Shown here one piece after another: positions 46,819-55,793 of a DNA stretch of 64,000 bases. The stretch covers positions 248,001-312,000 of the forward strand of contig NZ_JANHOF010000004.1 of the NCBI RefSeq assembly GCF_024498075.1, written 5' to 3'. The stretch's first letter is position 1. Each line of letters begins with the position of its first letter. The stretch comes from Paenibacillus mendelii (GTDB lineage: Bacteria; Bacillota; Bacilli; Paenibacillales; Paenibacillaceae). The translations under genes and the position numbers were made by a program. The notes beneath the pieces were generated by a model. That model saw nothing but the letters and a program-made list of their open reading frames with translations. It did not search any database and was not told the origin of the DNA.

Positions 46819-48474
46819 TCATTCAAAAAGCTTGCGCATCAGAGGACGGAACGCCTTCTCCATGACCGATAGCAGCCCTCTGTCGGAGGTCAGCCATCTC
46901 CCTTGCCACAACAGATGCATCCACTCCTCTATCGGAAGCTGGGGAATCGCAGCAATAGGCTGGGTTGGAAGCAGTGACAGCCATTCCGATCTCTCGGGAA
47001 ATTTCATGTCCTTATTGACCAGCCAGTAGGTAGATAGGCTTAAGGCCGCCCGTTCGAACCGGATCCTCTCGGCCGCTGCCAAGCGAGCAGCCGTCCATTT
47101 GTATGCATTAGGATCTGCGACAAACAGCAGCACATCTGCAGATAATACGAGCGACTCCATCTGAGGATCCATCCATTGGGCCGAGACATCGGTTACTTTG
47201 GTCAGATGAGGATAGGATTCGAACATTAGCCGATACTTTAGCTTATCGTCCACCGACGCATTGGCCGGTTCGTTCTGCAGCATATGCCATAATACATTGT
47301 CTTCCCTATAACGCGCATATCGGGGGTCGGGAGCAGCATCATCGTAAGCCGACACACGCTTCTGGGAAGCCCGCCCGCAATCGAGCAGCGAATGCCATTC
47401 CGGCATTAGTGACGGATGCTCGAATGCGGCGCATTGCACCCCGCGTTTTCCGAGCAGCTTAGCAAGTGTAATTGCCACGAAAGTACCTCCGCTGCCAGGC
47501 GCGATCGAAGCAATCACGATATGAAGCAGTTTGTTTCGAGTTTCTGCGGCTTGCTTGCTATCGTGCTTGGGTAGGTTAGAGGGATGATTCTTATGTCCGT
47601 CACCTCGAGCCGCTGCAGAACTATACGGCTCACCACGCTGTTCCTGGACCTGATGTGCGTAATGATAATCCAAGCAGGCTTCAAGTGCATCGCTCGTCTC
47701 CTGCATGGAAGGATAACGATACAGCGGGTTACGCTCCAGCATCCGTCCAATCATGGATTGCAATGACTTCGGAATCGCAGCTGGCAGCTGCGCAGTGGAA
47801 TCGGAGAAGGCCGTTGGAGGCCGTCCGCCGCTAAGTAAATAATAAAGCAGCGCGCCGAGCCCGTAAATATCGGTACGAACGTCACTCTGGCGGGCGCCCT
47901 CCTGCTCCGGTGCCGCGAAGCCTGGTGTTCCCAGCTGCACGGTATCCTGACCGCCTCCCGCCTTATACCGCCTGGCAATTCCAAAATCGATGAGACGGAC
48001 CTGGCCATTCCGATCAATCATCACATTGGTCGGCTTCAGATCCCGATGGATGATGGGCGGATATTGGTTATGGAGATAGATCAATGCCCGGCACAGCTGC
48101 AAGCCTGTCCGGATCACTTCAGTCACACCCATATAACCCTTATTCTCTTTCAAGTGCGTCTGCAGGTTCACACCATCAATAAAGTCCATAACGAGTATCT
48201 CAGCGCCTTGAGCGTCAGGAGGGAAATAATCCACGATCAGCGGTAAATTCGGATGGTTCAAGCGCATGAGCATCCCCGCCTCCTCGGCTTGGAATAATCC
48301 GTCCTCCGATGGCGGCCGGTTCACTTTCAAGGCGCGCAGCTTTCCCTGGAGCCTGCTGTCTTCTGCAGCATATACCTCTCCCATTCCGCCTCTCCCGATC
48401 AGTCCAACTATGCGATAGCGCCCTCCACCGACTGAGTCTCCTATGGCATATCGCGCTGCTTCTTCTACGCTCAT
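46819..48474 (-). CDS. Ser/Thr protein kinase fused to a degenerate MinD/ParA-like domain
   Basis: Residues about 20-272 are a complete Hanks-type kinase: glycine loop GRGGMGEVY, Lys50, HRDLKPTN with Asp145, DFG at 163-165 and APEQ. After a polar linker, residues about 315-545 look like a MinD/ParA P-loop NTPase: IASIAPGSGGTFVAITLAK sits where the deviant Walker A belongs but both lysines are replaced (APGSGGT instead of KGGxGKT), and VLLFVADPN resembles Walker B surroundings. There is no membrane helix or PASTA domain. The second of two ATGs (48474) is seven bases after GGGAGG. The upstream terminator leaves no space for a promoter. Confidence 0.85.
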   Translation of the reverse strand: MSVEEAARYAIGDSVGGGRYRIVGLIGRGGMGEVYAAEDSRLQGKLRALKVNRPPSEDGLFQAEEAGMLMRLNHPNLPLIVDYFPPDAQGAEILVMDFIDGVNLQTHLKENKGYMGVTEVIRTGLQLCRALIYLHNQYPPIIHRDLKPTNVMIDRNGQVRLIDFGIARRYKAGGGQDTVQLGTPGFAAPEQEGARQSDVRTDIYGLGALLYYLLSGGRPPTAFSDSTAQLPAAIPKSLQSMIGRMLERNPLYRYPSMQETSDALEACLDYHYAHQVQEQRGEPYSSAAARGDGHKNHPSNLPKHDSKQAAETRNKLLHIVIASIAPGSGGTFVAITLAKLLGKRGVQCAAFEHPSLMPEWHSLLDCGRASQKRVSAYDDAAPDPRYARYREDNVLWHMLQNEPANASVDDKLKYRLMFESYPHLTKVTDVSAQWMDPQMESLVLSADVLLFVADPNAYKWTAARLAAAERIRFERAALSLSTYWLVNKDMKFPERSEWLSLLPTQPIAAIPQLPIEEWMHLLWQGRWLTSDRGLLSVMEKAFRPLMRKLFE

Positions 48475-48501
48475 CATACAGCCTCCCTTATCGCCAGCAA
48501 C

Positions 48502-48551
48502 AAAAAAACATCCCGAATCCGCAAACCTTCAGGTCTGCTGAATTCGGGATG
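48502..48551 (-). terminator. Terminator between methyltransferase and Ser/Thr kinase genes
   Basis: A 10-base perfect stem (48542-48551 with 48509-48518) with a 23-base loop, followed on the minus strand by T7. It is 30 bases after the methyltransferase stop and only about 20 bases before the ribosome site of the kinase gene. Confidence 0.88.
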
Positions 48552-48580
48552 CTTTCCCGTCATCATCTTCAATTATTGGA

Positions 48581-49606
48581 CTATAAATATGCTTTCTTCT
48601 CCAAGTACACCGTTATTTCTTCCCGGTTATGGAACAACTGCTTCGCTTTTTTGACCGTAAAGACGGTCTCCAGCTTGGCCAACACATCGCGAATCGTTTG
48701 CAGCGGCTTCTTATGCATGAGCTTGACCGTGACGATTGCGGTTCCTCCGCCCTGCAGCACTTCATGAAGGTCGAGAAGGAGCTTGCACATCTGCATCGGA
48801 CTCCAGCTCATATCACATACCAACAGGTTGAACGTGCCTGGCTTCAGCTTAACCTCCGATGCATTCTTCTTCCAATAGGTCAGCCTCGGATGATTCTTGA
48901 GACTTGGATGCAGATTCGCCGGATCAACCGCCGTCACGTACAGCCCCCGTTCCAGGAGAAGATTCGTCCAGCCCCCTGGAGCGGCACCGATATCAAGCGC
49001 TTCGCGGAAATCGGCAAAGTGCAGCTTGAATGCCCGCTCCGCTTCCAGCAGCTTGAACTTTGCACGGGAAATCTGTCCTTCCTCCCGTTGGAACCGGATG
49101 GCTCCGCCCGGCCAATCGGACAGCTGCTCTTCCGGTGTTCCCATTCCTACATAAAGCTGCTCCTTGCCTGCAAAGATAGACAGGATCAGCTCCGGGGATT
49201 GTACGACAGGTTCCCCTCCCGTCTCCGTCAGTACAGCATCGAGGACTGCTTTCGTATCGGATGCCGAATACGGAAACGGACTGCCATCTCCACGGCGCAA
49301 ATGTACAGCGATCGTCTTATTCTCGCATCGGAGACGTGAAGAACGGACAAGATCACCCAGAGCCTGCAAATCATCCGCATTCCCGTGGATGGGCAGCACA
49401 CGCTCCACCGACTGCAGATGTCGGAGAAATATGGGCTCATTCTCCCGTATGCGATCAAGCACTTCCTCTTTGCTGAGCGGAATATCGATCATAAAGATTT
49501 CGCCTGCGGTGAGTTGTGTGATCTTCACGCCATCAAATTGCCTGCGAAGCTCTTCCATTGCATACGTGGCGAATCCATGGTTAGCCGTACATATCCACTG
49601 CGTCAA
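48581..49606 (-). CDS. RlmM-like SAM-dependent RNA methyltransferase
   Basis: A 341-residue protein resembling RlmM (23S rRNA 2'-O-methyltransferase). An N-terminal THUMP-like region precedes an FtsJ/RrmJ-type domain: the SAM motif DIGAAPGGWTNLLLERG near 220, the catalytic aspartate in VCDMSWSP near 265 and the lysine in VKLMHKK near 300. Lys-Asp-Lys type catalysis is expected. TTG at 49606 has GGAGGAG seven bases upstream and overlaps the stop of the ABC gene by four bases (TTGA). Confidence 0.85.
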   Translation of the reverse strand: MTQWICTANHGFATYAMEELRRQFDGVKITQLTAGEIFMIDIPLSKEEVLDRIRENEPIFLRHLQSVERVLPIHGNADDLQALGDLVRSSRLRCENKTIAVHLRRGDGSPFPYSASDTKAVLDAVLTETGGEPVVQSPELILSIFAGKEQLYVGMGTPEEQLSDWPGGAIRFQREEGQISRAKFKLLEAERAFKLHFADFREALDIGAAPGGWTNLLLERGLYVTAVDPANLHPSLKNHPRLTYWKKNASEVKLKPGTFNLLVCDMSWSPMQMCKLLLDLHEVLQGGGTAIVTVKLMHKKPLQTIRDVLAKLETVFTVKKAKQLFHNREEITVYLEKKAYL

Positions 49607-50388
49607 ACCCGTTCTCCTCCTACTGCGGCTGCCCGTATCCAAGGTCTGTCATACGACCATTCGATTTCCACGGGCCAGTCATAAACTTTGCTCAATATCT
49701 CGCTAGTCAGTACCTCATGCTTCGGCCCTGCCGCTGCCATCCGTCCTTCATGGAGCAGTGCGACATGCGTGAAGAGCGGGATAATTTCTTCCATATGGTG
49801 AGTCACATAGATAACCGTTATACCGCGGTCTCTAAGTCTTCCCAAATCAATGAGCAGCTTCTCCCGTTCATGCAAATCAAGCCCTGCGCAGGGCTCGTCC
49901 ATAATAAGCAATTTGGGATTGCTCATCAATGCCCGGGCCAGCAAGATCTTCTTACGCTCGCCTTGCGAGAGAGAACCCAGCGATTGCTCCGCTACATGTC
50001 CAAGGCCAACCTCATCGATGAGACGCAGCGCCTTGAGACGCACCTGCTCGTCAATCTCCTGATAGAAGCGCAGAAACGCGTATTCTCCGGTAGCCACGAC
50101 CTCCCATACGGGATCGTACAGCGTCAGCTTTTCAATAATGGACTGACTGATGTAGCCGATTTCTTTACGAACGTCTCGTACATCACACTCGCCAAAGCGA
50201 TTGCCGAGCACATCGATCGTTCCGGAGGACGGAAACATATAGCCGGTCATCATTTCCAGCAGAGAGGTCTTGCCAGACCCGTTTCGCCCCAAGATGACCC
50301 AATGCTCGCCTTCCTGAATATTCAAATCAATACCTTGCAGGATCTCCCGTTCCTCGCGTTTAAAAAATATATGTTGTAATCGAATCAT
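49603..50388 (-). CDS. ABC transporter ATP-binding protein (YlmA-like)
   Basis: A 261-residue ATPase: Walker A GRNGSGKT at 34-41, Q-loop in GYISQSII, signature LSQGERKK near 136, Walker B LLIMDEP near 158 and switch THHMEE. No permease gene is beside it. It resembles the YlmA/ModF-type soluble subunits. ATG at 50388 has GGGGGAAGGG upstream. Co-translated with the RlmM-like gene, which suggests an RNA- or stress-related rather than transport role, but this is inference. Confidence 0.88.
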   Translation of the reverse strand: MIRLQHIFFKREEREILQGIDLNIQEGEHWVILGRNGSGKTSLLEMMTGYMFPSSGTIDVLGNRFGECDVRDVRKEIGYISQSIIEKLTLYDPVWEVVATGEYAFLRFYQEIDEQVRLKALRLIDEVGLGHVAEQSLGSLSQGERKKILLARALMSNPKLLIMDEPCAGLDLHEREKLLIDLGRLRDRGITVIYVTHHMEEIIPLFTHVALLHEGRMAAAGPKHEVLTSEILSKVYDWPVEIEWSYDRPWIRAAAVGGERV

Positions 50389-50460
50389 TGCCCTTCCCCC
50401 AAATCTATACGTAGTTCCAATACATTCACGTATCCATCCCACATTTGTGGCAGCGGATAT

Positions 50461-50763
50461 CTATATCGGCATCGGGCCGAGATGAATCGCAACATGCGTC
50501 GGCGCATGCTTAGCAAGCAGCTGATACATCTGCATTTGTCCTGACGGGCTTGATGTATGTAAGTAGACCGTCTTTGGAAACCGTTTATTCTCCACGATAT
50601 AATGAACGACCTCAATTGCAGTCGGCCGGCCCCAGCCCAAATCATAATCGAGAGACAGAATCTCGACTTCCGCATGTTCCAACAAAGCGATGCATTCTTC
50701 TACATTCTTAGCCAGAACGAAGCCATTGGGACAAGGCCTATAATCATCCAAGTATATGTTCAT
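50461..50763 (-). CDS. Cyclic-phosphate-processing receiver-like (cREC) protein
   Basis: A 100-residue small protein with a receiver-like fold: YLDDYRP near 4, LSLDYDLGWG near 42 and YLHTSSPSG near 72. This matches the 'cyclic-phosphate processing receiver domain' group found by comparative genomics; the biochemical function is not established. ATG at 50763 has GAGGGG seven bases upstream and lies two bases after the nfo stop, so it is co-translated with endonuclease IV. Confidence 0.8.
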   Translation of the reverse strand: MNIYLDDYRPCPNGFVLAKNVEECIALLEHAEVEILSLDYDLGWGRPTAIEVVHYIVENKRFPKTVYLHTSSPSGQMQMYQLLAKHAPTHVAIHLGPMPI

Positions 50764-50765
50764 GA

Positions 50766-51599
50766 TCAGGCCCCTCCCCACTTCCGCACCAGCTCGAGCT
50801 GGGCCTTGTGGGTCCCATCAACTCCAGCTGGTGTCTCCAATATAAAAGGTACGTCTCGGAGCAGCGGATGCTGCAGCAGCCATCTTAATCCCGCTTCACC
50901 AATATAACCTTCTCCGATCACCGCGTGCCTGTCGCGTTTCGCCCCAGAGGGGTGGACGGAGTCGTTCAGATGAATGGCAAGAATATGCTCCATCACATTC
51001 AACCTTACGGCTGTCTCCAACCAAGCTGCTTCAGGACTTCCATCCCAAACCCCGCTTGCAAAGAGATGGCAGGTGTCAAGACAGAAACCGATCTTATGCG
51101 GTGCGTGGCATAGGCTTCGGATCTGCGCCAGCTCCTCCATTGTCGTTCCCATAAACGTATGCTCCCCGGCCTGATTCTCGATCAACAGCTTGGCGTTCCC
51201 GTCCCATTGCGCCGTAACCGCGCTCAGGGTCTTGACTGCATTGCGGTAGCCTTCCAGCGGATCCTTGCCCTTGTATACGCCAAAATGAACGACGACGCCA
51301 ATAGAGCCGCACGCTTCGGCAATAGCCAAATCGTTCAGCAGCGATTCCGCTGTACGCTCGCGCTGCTGTGGATCTTCGGCAGCGACATTGGTTGGATAAG
51401 GCGAGTGGGCGATCGAGACGATTCCATGTTCACCGCAATATGCCGCGCACCTTCCCGCATCTGTCTGGTCGATTACTTTCCGGGCAAGACTCCGTGGATT
51501 CTTCGGAAAGTATTGGTATGCTTCCGCGTACAGCCGGGAAGCTCTTTTTGCTGCTTCAAGGTAGCCTCCACGGGTCGATACATGGCAGCCGGTTCGCAT
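50766..51599 (-). CDS. nfo: Endonuclease IV (AP endonuclease)
   Basis: Cuts DNA 5' to abasic sites in base excision repair. A TIM barrel of 277 residues with the zinc ligands of the family: His69-region IAHSPYPTN, VVHFGVYKG, LLIENQAGE, GFCLDTCHLFASG and AIHLNDS, HAVIGEGYIG. AGGAG lies about twelve bases before the ATG. Six bases separate it from the glycosylase gene: the two enzymes act in sequence. Confidence 0.95.
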   Translation of the reverse strand: MRTGCHVSTRGGYLEAAKRASRLYAEAYQYFPKNPRSLARKVIDQTDAGRCAAYCGEHGIVSIAHSPYPTNVAAEDPQQRERTAESLLNDLAIAEACGSIGVVVHFGVYKGKDPLEGYRNAVKTLSAVTAQWDGNAKLLIENQAGEHTFMGTTMEELAQIRSLCHAPHKIGFCLDTCHLFASGVWDGSPEAAWLETAVRLNVMEHILAIHLNDSVHPSGAKRDRHAVIGEGYIGEAGLRWLLQHPLLRDVPFILETPAGVDGTHKAQLELVRKWGGA

Positions 51600-51605
51600 T
51601 GTTGT

Positions 51606-52421
51606 TTACCGCTCCTTTTGACATGTTGGACAGTAGAACATCTTTCGGGAACCTATTTCACTCTGTACAATCGTGTCGCCGCATACCGAGCAGCTTTCTC
51701 CACCCCGGTCATATACACGGCATCGTTCATTATATCCACCTGTCAGCGTATCGTCTGCCGTTAAAGGCATCTCCATGTACCCGCCATGCGACAATGCATC
51801 TATCAGCACCTCGTGCATTGCTGAGTAGAGCCTCTCCCATGCTTGCGGATCCAGCTCCGATACCCGGGCATCCGGACGGATTCCGGCTTCGAATGCGATT
51901 TCATCCGCATAGCAGTTGCCGATCCCCGAGATGACCTGTTGGTCGACCAGGGTCGACTTCAATGTACCTCGCTTACCGGCAAAGCGTTGAGTGAATTTCT
52001 CTAAGGTGAGCCGTTTATCGAAGGGGTCTGGACCAAGCTTACCGAGCAGCACTTCCGTTTCCTTGGCCGTCAACAGATGAACGTAGCCTAGACGCAAACC
52101 TATAAAGCGCATCTCTCCCACAGGGAACTCGATCGAAACTTGAACGGTGCGCTCCAGCTGTTCGCCTGCCGGGCCGAACTGAATAAGGCCTCCCAGCATC
52201 AAGTGCAGCACCAGCCGTTTGCCGCTATCCAGATGAAATACGAGCATCTTCCCGCGTCGTTCAACAAACCATACCGTTCTGCCAAGCAGCTCGGCTTGAA
52301 ATTGTTCGAGCGGCACATTAATGGATTTCGGCCTCGTCACCTGAACGCTGATGATAGGTTGGCCGGCGATTCTTGCTGCCAATTGCTTGCGATAATTTTC
52401 CATTTCCGGCCATTCCGGCAT
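51606..52421 (-). CDS. Fpg/Nei family DNA glycosylase
   Basis: A bifunctional DNA glycosylase/AP lyase of the formamidopyrimidine-glycosylase family, 271 residues. The start is MPEWPEMENY (MPELPEVE in MutM), so the catalytic Pro2/Glu3 are present. The helix-two-turn-helix region GIGNCYADEIAFEAGIRP (about 170-187) and a C-terminal zinc finger CxxC-x16-CxxC follow. It may be a second, divergent copy beside a standard mutM elsewhere. AAGGGTGA lies upstream of the ATG. A TATAAT sits in the 104-base gap before it. Confidence 0.93.
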   Translation of the reverse strand: MPEWPEMENYRKQLAARIAGQPIISVQVTRPKSINVPLEQFQAELLGRTVWFVERRGKMLVFHLDSGKRLVLHLMLGGLIQFGPAGEQLERTVQVSIEFPVGEMRFIGLRLGYVHLLTAKETEVLLGKLGPDPFDKRLTLEKFTQRFAGKRGTLKSTLVDQQVISGIGNCYADEIAFEAGIRPDARVSELDPQAWERLYSAMHEVLIDALSHGGYMEMPLTADDTLTGGYNERCRVYDRGGESCSVCGDTIVQSEIGSRKMFYCPTCQKER

Positions 52422-52525
52422 GGGATCTCACCCTTCCCGTCAAGCTCCACGCTAGACATCCGTGGTTGGCTTGAATGCAGTCGCATTAACATTATATTGT
52501 CTTACAATGAGGCCGCTCATCCCGA

Positions 52526-53320
52526 TTAACCCAACCATCTGATCAGCTGGTGTAAATCTGCAATGATCTCATCTGCTGCACAGCCCGCTTGTTCCAGCAG
52601 TTTCTGGTAATTCGCTTCCGAAGCCAGACCAGTGAGAACAAGCACCGACCGGCATCCGCTCGCTTTTGCTGCAGCAATATCCGTTGCGGGATTATCTCCG
52701 ATAACCCACACATCCTCAGCTTTCTGCCCAAGACGTTCTAAAGCGTAATTCATCAGAATAGCGGAAGGCTTGCCGATAATAACAGGCTCTACGCCCGATG
52801 CCTTCTGCAGGATCGCCGATATCGAACCGGCTCCAGGTATAAGTCCCGTATCCGATGGCAGCAGCACATCTGGATTCGTCAATATGTATACAGCCCCATC
52901 GCGGATATGTCGAACGGCAGCCGCGATACGTTCGTACGTTAGCTGACGGTCAATCCCTTGAACGACGATATCAGGCTGATCATCTACCAATTGCAGACCT
53001 GCCTTCGTCAACGCGTCACGCAGTCCGTCCTCGCCGACTGTGAACACGCGGGGGGCATTCAGTTCCTGTGCTATGTAAGCAGCCGCTGCTTGTGAGGACG
53101 TGCAGATATCATCTGCAGATGCAGGAATCCCCATGGCCCGAAGACGATCCGCCACAACCTCTGCCGTTGCGGATGAATTATTCGTCACGAACAGGTAACG
53201 GATTTCCCGCTGCTGCAGGTGGCGAATGAGCGTGTCTGCACCTTCTATCATGTTATTACCATGGTACAGCGTCCCATCCAAATCAATCAGAAGGCCTCCG
53301 GACGGCATGGTTAGGCTCAC
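52526..53320 (-). CDS. NagD-like HAD phosphatase
   Basis: A 264-residue HAD hydrolase with a C2 cap. Motif I LLIDLDGTLYHG near 9-20, motif II FVTNNSS near 46, lysine in IIGKPS near 183 and motif IV GDNPATDIAAA near 207. It resembles NagD/AraL phosphatases of sugar phosphates or nucleotides. GTG start at 53320 with AAAGGGTGG about five bases upstream and a GTGA overlap with the preceding stop. Confidence 0.9.
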   Translation of the reverse strand: MSLTMPSGGLLIDLDGTLYHGNNMIEGADTLIRHLQQREIRYLFVTNNSSATAEVVADRLRAMGIPASADDICTSSQAAAAYIAQELNAPRVFTVGEDGLRDALTKAGLQLVDDQPDIVVQGIDRQLTYERIAAAVRHIRDGAVYILTNPDVLLPSDTGLIPGAGSISAILQKASGVEPVIIGKPSAILMNYALERLGQKAEDVWVIGDNPATDIAAAKASGCRSVLVLTGLASEANYQKLLEQAGCAADEIIADLHQLIRWLG

Positions 53321-54411
53321 GATGTCCACCCTTTGTTTTCTTGCAGCACCCGGTCGATCCAATACTCGACTTCAACGCCATCTGCCATAGAAGGCGCCAA
53401 GCCCGGCCAGCGGTCTTCATCAGCGAAACGCCACAGGAAATGATTCAATGCTGCAAAATGTGTATCCACGGCAATGCCCATGGTCGTTTTGTCATCTGGA
53501 AGAAGCGACAGGGCTTCGGGTACAGGCAGAACAGGAATGCCGCCCTTCAATAAATGTACATGCGGCACCAGCTGCCGCTCCAGATCGCATGTGATCGAGC
53601 CGCGCGTACCGACGATTTGGATATCATAGGCATCGGACCCGAGCGCAATTCTTGACACTTCCACGATCCCGCTCACATCGGATGTAGTGGTGTAGTGCAT
53701 CATTGCCCAATCGTCGACATCGATATTAATTAACGCTCCCGTTTCATCCGGACGCTGTTTCACATACGCATTCGTTTTTCCGCGAACGTCAACCAGCTCG
53801 CCAAACCAATGCCGGATCAGGTCCAGAACATGAACGCCCAGATCGCTGATCGCACCGCCGCCGGACATGCCGCTCTGTAGCCGCCAGGTGATCGGCCGAT
53901 CCGGATTTAAGTATCCGGAACGGCGGTAGGACACTTTGCATTGCAGGACATCGCCAATGATGCCCTCCTCCAGCCATTTCTTGATCCGCATGACGGCAGG
54001 ATGATACCGGTAAGTGAATGCAAGCTGCTCTAACGCCACGCTCCCGCTGTTATTCATGCGATGAACCAGCTCGCGGGATTTATCGTAAGATTCCGTTACC
54101 GGCTTCTCGCAGTAAATGGACTTGCCTCCTTGAATCGCTTCCGTTACATCCTCATAATGGTTCGCATTAGGCGTACAGACATCGAAAATATCCACGGCCT
54201 CGTCAGCCGCCGCTTCTTGCGTAGATGCCGTTACACGACGAAAGCCGATCGCTTCCGCCTGTGCGGCATGGACATCCGGCCGGCGGGTTACAAGCGTATC
54301 CAATACTGGAATGACAGGCGTTTTCTTTATAATAGGCAGCGCGCGAAGCGCTGTCATATGTGTTTTTGCAATATTACCAAAGCCTAGAATGGCAAATCGT
54401 ACTGGTTTCAA
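53317..54411 (-). CDS. Gfo/Idh/MocA family oxidoreductase (repair cluster)
   Basis: A 364-residue dehydrogenase: Rossmann start FAILGFGNIAKTH at 6-18, the EKP motif CEKPVTES near 101 and the typical GGGAISDLGVHVLDL near 185. It is a different branch from the first such gene of the window. TTG start with GGGAGG eight bases upstream; overlaps the mrfB stop (TTGA) and the NagD-like start (GTGA). Its role next to repair enzymes is unknown. Confidence 0.9.
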   Translation of the reverse strand: MKPVRFAILGFGNIAKTHMTALRALPIIKKTPVIPVLDTLVTRRPDVHAAQAEAIGFRRVTASTQEAAADEAVDIFDVCTPNANHYEDVTEAIQGGKSIYCEKPVTESYDKSRELVHRMNNSGSVALEQLAFTYRYHPAVMRIKKWLEEGIIGDVLQCKVSYRRSGYLNPDRPITWRLQSGMSGGGAISDLGVHVLDLIRHWFGELVDVRGKTNAYVKQRPDETGALINIDVDDWAMMHYTTTSDVSGIVEVSRIALGSDAYDIQIVGTRGSITCDLERQLVPHVHLLKGGIPVLPVPEALSLLPDDKTTMGIAVDTHFAALNHFLWRFADEDRWPGLAPSMADGVEVEYWIDRVLQENKGWTS

Positions 54412-55793
54412 CCGGAAAGCCTCCCTATTTTCGTCCGAAGTCGGTCGACACGCTTGCGCAGCCCCTCCACCTCGGCTCGCCGCTTCGCATCAAGCCGCAT
54501 GCCGGAATACCGCCTCAATGCAAGGGCAAGTGCTTCCTCGGCAAGCGACAGCGCCGAATCGAACTGTTTCGTCTTGTGTTCATAGTACATGGCAAGCTCG
54601 ATATGGGCTCCCCAACCGGGCCAGACCGCAAGCTCCGCCGCATACACAACCTTCTGCCACAATAACACAGCACGCGGCCAATTTCCACATTTCTTGTCTC
54701 TTTCCGCAAGTGCGAGAAGCACTGACGGCGGTGCGTGGTTATCGTTCATCAACCGTTCGAATAGCGGCTCTGCGCACCCGGAACCCTTCATCTTCTCAAG
54801 CCATAATCCCGTACGCAGCAGTTCTTCGGCGCCTTCCGGATGAGGAACACGGCTTCCCAATCCATCGCTGAGCAGATGACCGAACCGAATGGCCAGACAC
54901 GCAAGCGATACCATGTCTATCTCGTTATGGCGGAACACCCCATGCAGAGGTTTCGGATCGCCATCGGCAAGATATTGAAAATAGATAGCCGGAGCAAGCG
55001 AGCCCGGCACGTCGTCTTCACGCGCAATCCCCAGCCGCTCTTCCTCCACATGGCTCAGCTTGCAGGAGACCAGTGTATTGCGCCAAATGCTTCTTGACGG
55101 GTGGAGCAGATCGATATGAATGGGCTCCCACTTAAAATGGCGAAATCCGTTCAGAATAAACCGGTTATGCAGTACCGGCCAATCAAAGGTTTTGCCGTTA
55201 TAAGTCGTAAGATGGGTATAGGAGGTCAGTTTGTCACAGAGATACGCCAGCATGGCCCGTTCCTCAGCTGGATGCCTTATGAGCATCTGCTCCACAACGA
55301 AGCTGCCATGGGACATATAGCCGAGACCGACCATGAAGGGCACGTTGCCCGTACCCACGCCGAGCCCGGTAGTCTCAAGGTCAAGAAATAGGATGCGTTC
55401 CGGATGTACCTTAGGCCCTGACTCTTGGACAAGGCCAGCTTCATCTGCAGGCCTGGAAGCACGGCTTCCCGGTGCATGGATGCTTCTCGGCTGGAAGGCT
55501 GTCAATCCTGCCGCCGCTTCCTGAAGCTCGTCCAGACCATGAACGCCATGCCGATAATCGATCGGGTAGCGTGTCTCCCGAAGCAAAAATTCGCCTTCTT
55601 CGGTTGTCATGATAGCCACGCCAAGCTCATCCCATTCCGGCGACAGCTTGAGGCTGCCGCCATTGACTGCGGAATCATCCGGATCCGGATCAGCTGATTC
55701 CGCCGGCTCCATTGGTTCCGCCGGTTCAATCTGAACGGGTTGAGCCGACGAAGCGCCGCGAAGACGCAGCATTCGATCACGGAGTCCGCTCAT
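54408..55793 (-). CDS. mrfB: MrfB-like exonuclease (YprB), RNase H fold
   Basis: A 3'-5' exonuclease of the DEDD kind: FLDLETTG with Asp138/Glu140, TTYNGKTFDWP near 195 and a late Asp in FRHNEIDMVSLA near 290. The C-terminal 140 residues are helical and TPR-like. In Bacillus subtilis MrfB works with the helicase MrfA in a UvrABC-independent repair of mitomycin C damage. It overlaps mrfA by four bases (ATGA). Acidic N-terminal 50 residues are variable. Protein about 461 residues. Confidence 0.87.
   Translation of the reverse strand: MSGLRDRMLRLRGASSAQPVQIEPAEPMEPAESADPDPDDSAVNGGSLKLSPEWDELGVAIMTTEEGEFLLRETRYPIDYRHGVHGLDELQEAAAGLTAFQPRSIHAPGSRASRPADEAGLVQESGPKVHPERILFLDLETTGLGVGTGNVPFMVGLGYMSHGSFVVEQMLIRHPAEERAMLAYLCDKLTSYTHLTTYNGKTFDWPVLHNRFILNGFRHFKWEPIHIDLLHPSRSIWRNTLVSCKLSHVEEERLGIAREDDVPGSLAPAIYFQYLADGDPKPLHGVFRHNEIDMVSLACLAIRFGHLLSDGLGSRVPHPEGAEELLRTGLWLEKMKGSGCAEPLFERLMNDNHAPPSVLLALAERDKKCGNWPRAVLLWQKVVYAAELAVWPGWGAHIELAMYYEHKTKQFDSALSLAEEALALALRRYSGMRLDAKRRAEVEGLRKRVDRLRTKIGRLSG

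Noticed and set aside
51606-52421. Naming the glycosylase mutM
   Set aside because: The MPEWPEME start and gene context differ from the usual polA-linked mutM; it may be a paralogue, so no symbol was given.
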